From Cryptosporangium minutisporangium (GTDB taxonomy: Bacteria > Actinomycetota > Actinomycetes > Mycobacteriales > Cryptosporangiaceae): DNA of 64,000 nucleotides. The position numbers and the translations under genes were made by a program. Numbering within the stretch: the stretch's first letter is position 1; each line of letters begins with the position of its first letter. Location: NCBI RefSeq assembly GCF_039536245.1, contig NZ_BAAAYN010000026.1, positions 1 to 64,000 of the forward strand, read 5' to 3'. Of this stretch, positions 63,905 through 64,000 are shown piece after piece. The notes under the pieces were generated by a model. That model was not told the DNA's origin, searched no databases, and worked only from the letters and a program-made list of their open reading frames with translations.

Positions 63905-64000
63905 TTCTGACCTGGAGCCCGCCGAGGACGAGGCTGACGGTCGAGCGAGCCGAGGCCGTGGCCTCGGGCTGCTGCCATGACGAGGCTCGCTCGCCTGTCA
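63905..64000. repeat. repeated structured hairpin element, copy C (cut by window end)
   Basis: Starts TCTGACCTGGAGCCCG like copies A and B. Inner stem CGAGCGAGCC/GGCTCGCTCG (63942-63951 with 63984-63993), mini-stem GTGGC/GCCAT. The right half of the outer stem is beyond the window. By analogy, a minus-strand gene should end just past 64000. Confidence 0.75.

Overview
The window is high-GC actinobacterial chromosome. The backbone genes uvrB, coaE, rpsA, polA, an ANTAR response regulator (PdtaR type), pyk and lgt appear in the same order as I recall for Mycobacterium tuberculosis Rv1633 down to Rv1614, so this is an ordinary core region of an actinomycete. An AftD-type arabinofuranosyltransferase points to an arabinan-containing cell wall. 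GTG and TTG starts, 4-base start/stop overlaps and probable leaderless mRNAs are common. The genus cannot be fixed from the sequence alone.

Layout. 1-9.5 kb: end of a secreted glycosidase-like gene, uvrB, a GbsR/MarR regulator divergent from a two-gene ABC exporter across a perfect 20-bp palindrome, coaE with a shortened GrpB-like tail, a small secreted protein and rpsA with a strong terminator. 9.9-26.1 kb: a methyltransferase, then a cell-envelope island between rpsA and polA (DUF3068 protein, two polytopic membrane proteins, acyltransferase, AftD, methyltransferase, GT4 glycosyltransferase, a DUF2613 mini-protein and a MOP-type flippase). Several members match the gene set I recall around Rv0224c-Rv0228 and Rv0236c/Rv0236A. 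26.2-33.2 kb: lipoprotein hydrolase, stress protein, polA, a hotdog thioesterase and a cytochrome P450.

33.3-44.0 kb: a long minus-strand amino-acid uptake block. It holds a polar amino-acid ABC transporter, a complete branched-chain type livKHMGF operon, and an unusual protein that joins an Hsp70-type ATPase domain, one membrane helix and an extracellular copy of the LivK binding domain. 44.3-55.4 kb: ANTAR regulator, tRNA-Leu(CAA), pyk, a zinc-ribbon protein, a GT39 mannosyltransferase-like enzyme, a thioesterase/HxlR pair, an acyltransferase with a DUF1023 hydrolase, and a NarL-type two-component system. 55.5-63.8 kb: gltBD with a GlnR-like box upstream, lgt and a VanZ-like protein.

Most unusual items: (1) a roughly 115-base hairpin element present three times (28.4, 49.6 and 63.9 kb), whose stems differ between copies by paired compensatory changes and which abuts stop codons of minus-strand genes; (2) the Hsp70-TM-LivK fusion; (3) a 31-32 bp periodic inverted/direct repeat array at 47.3 kb.
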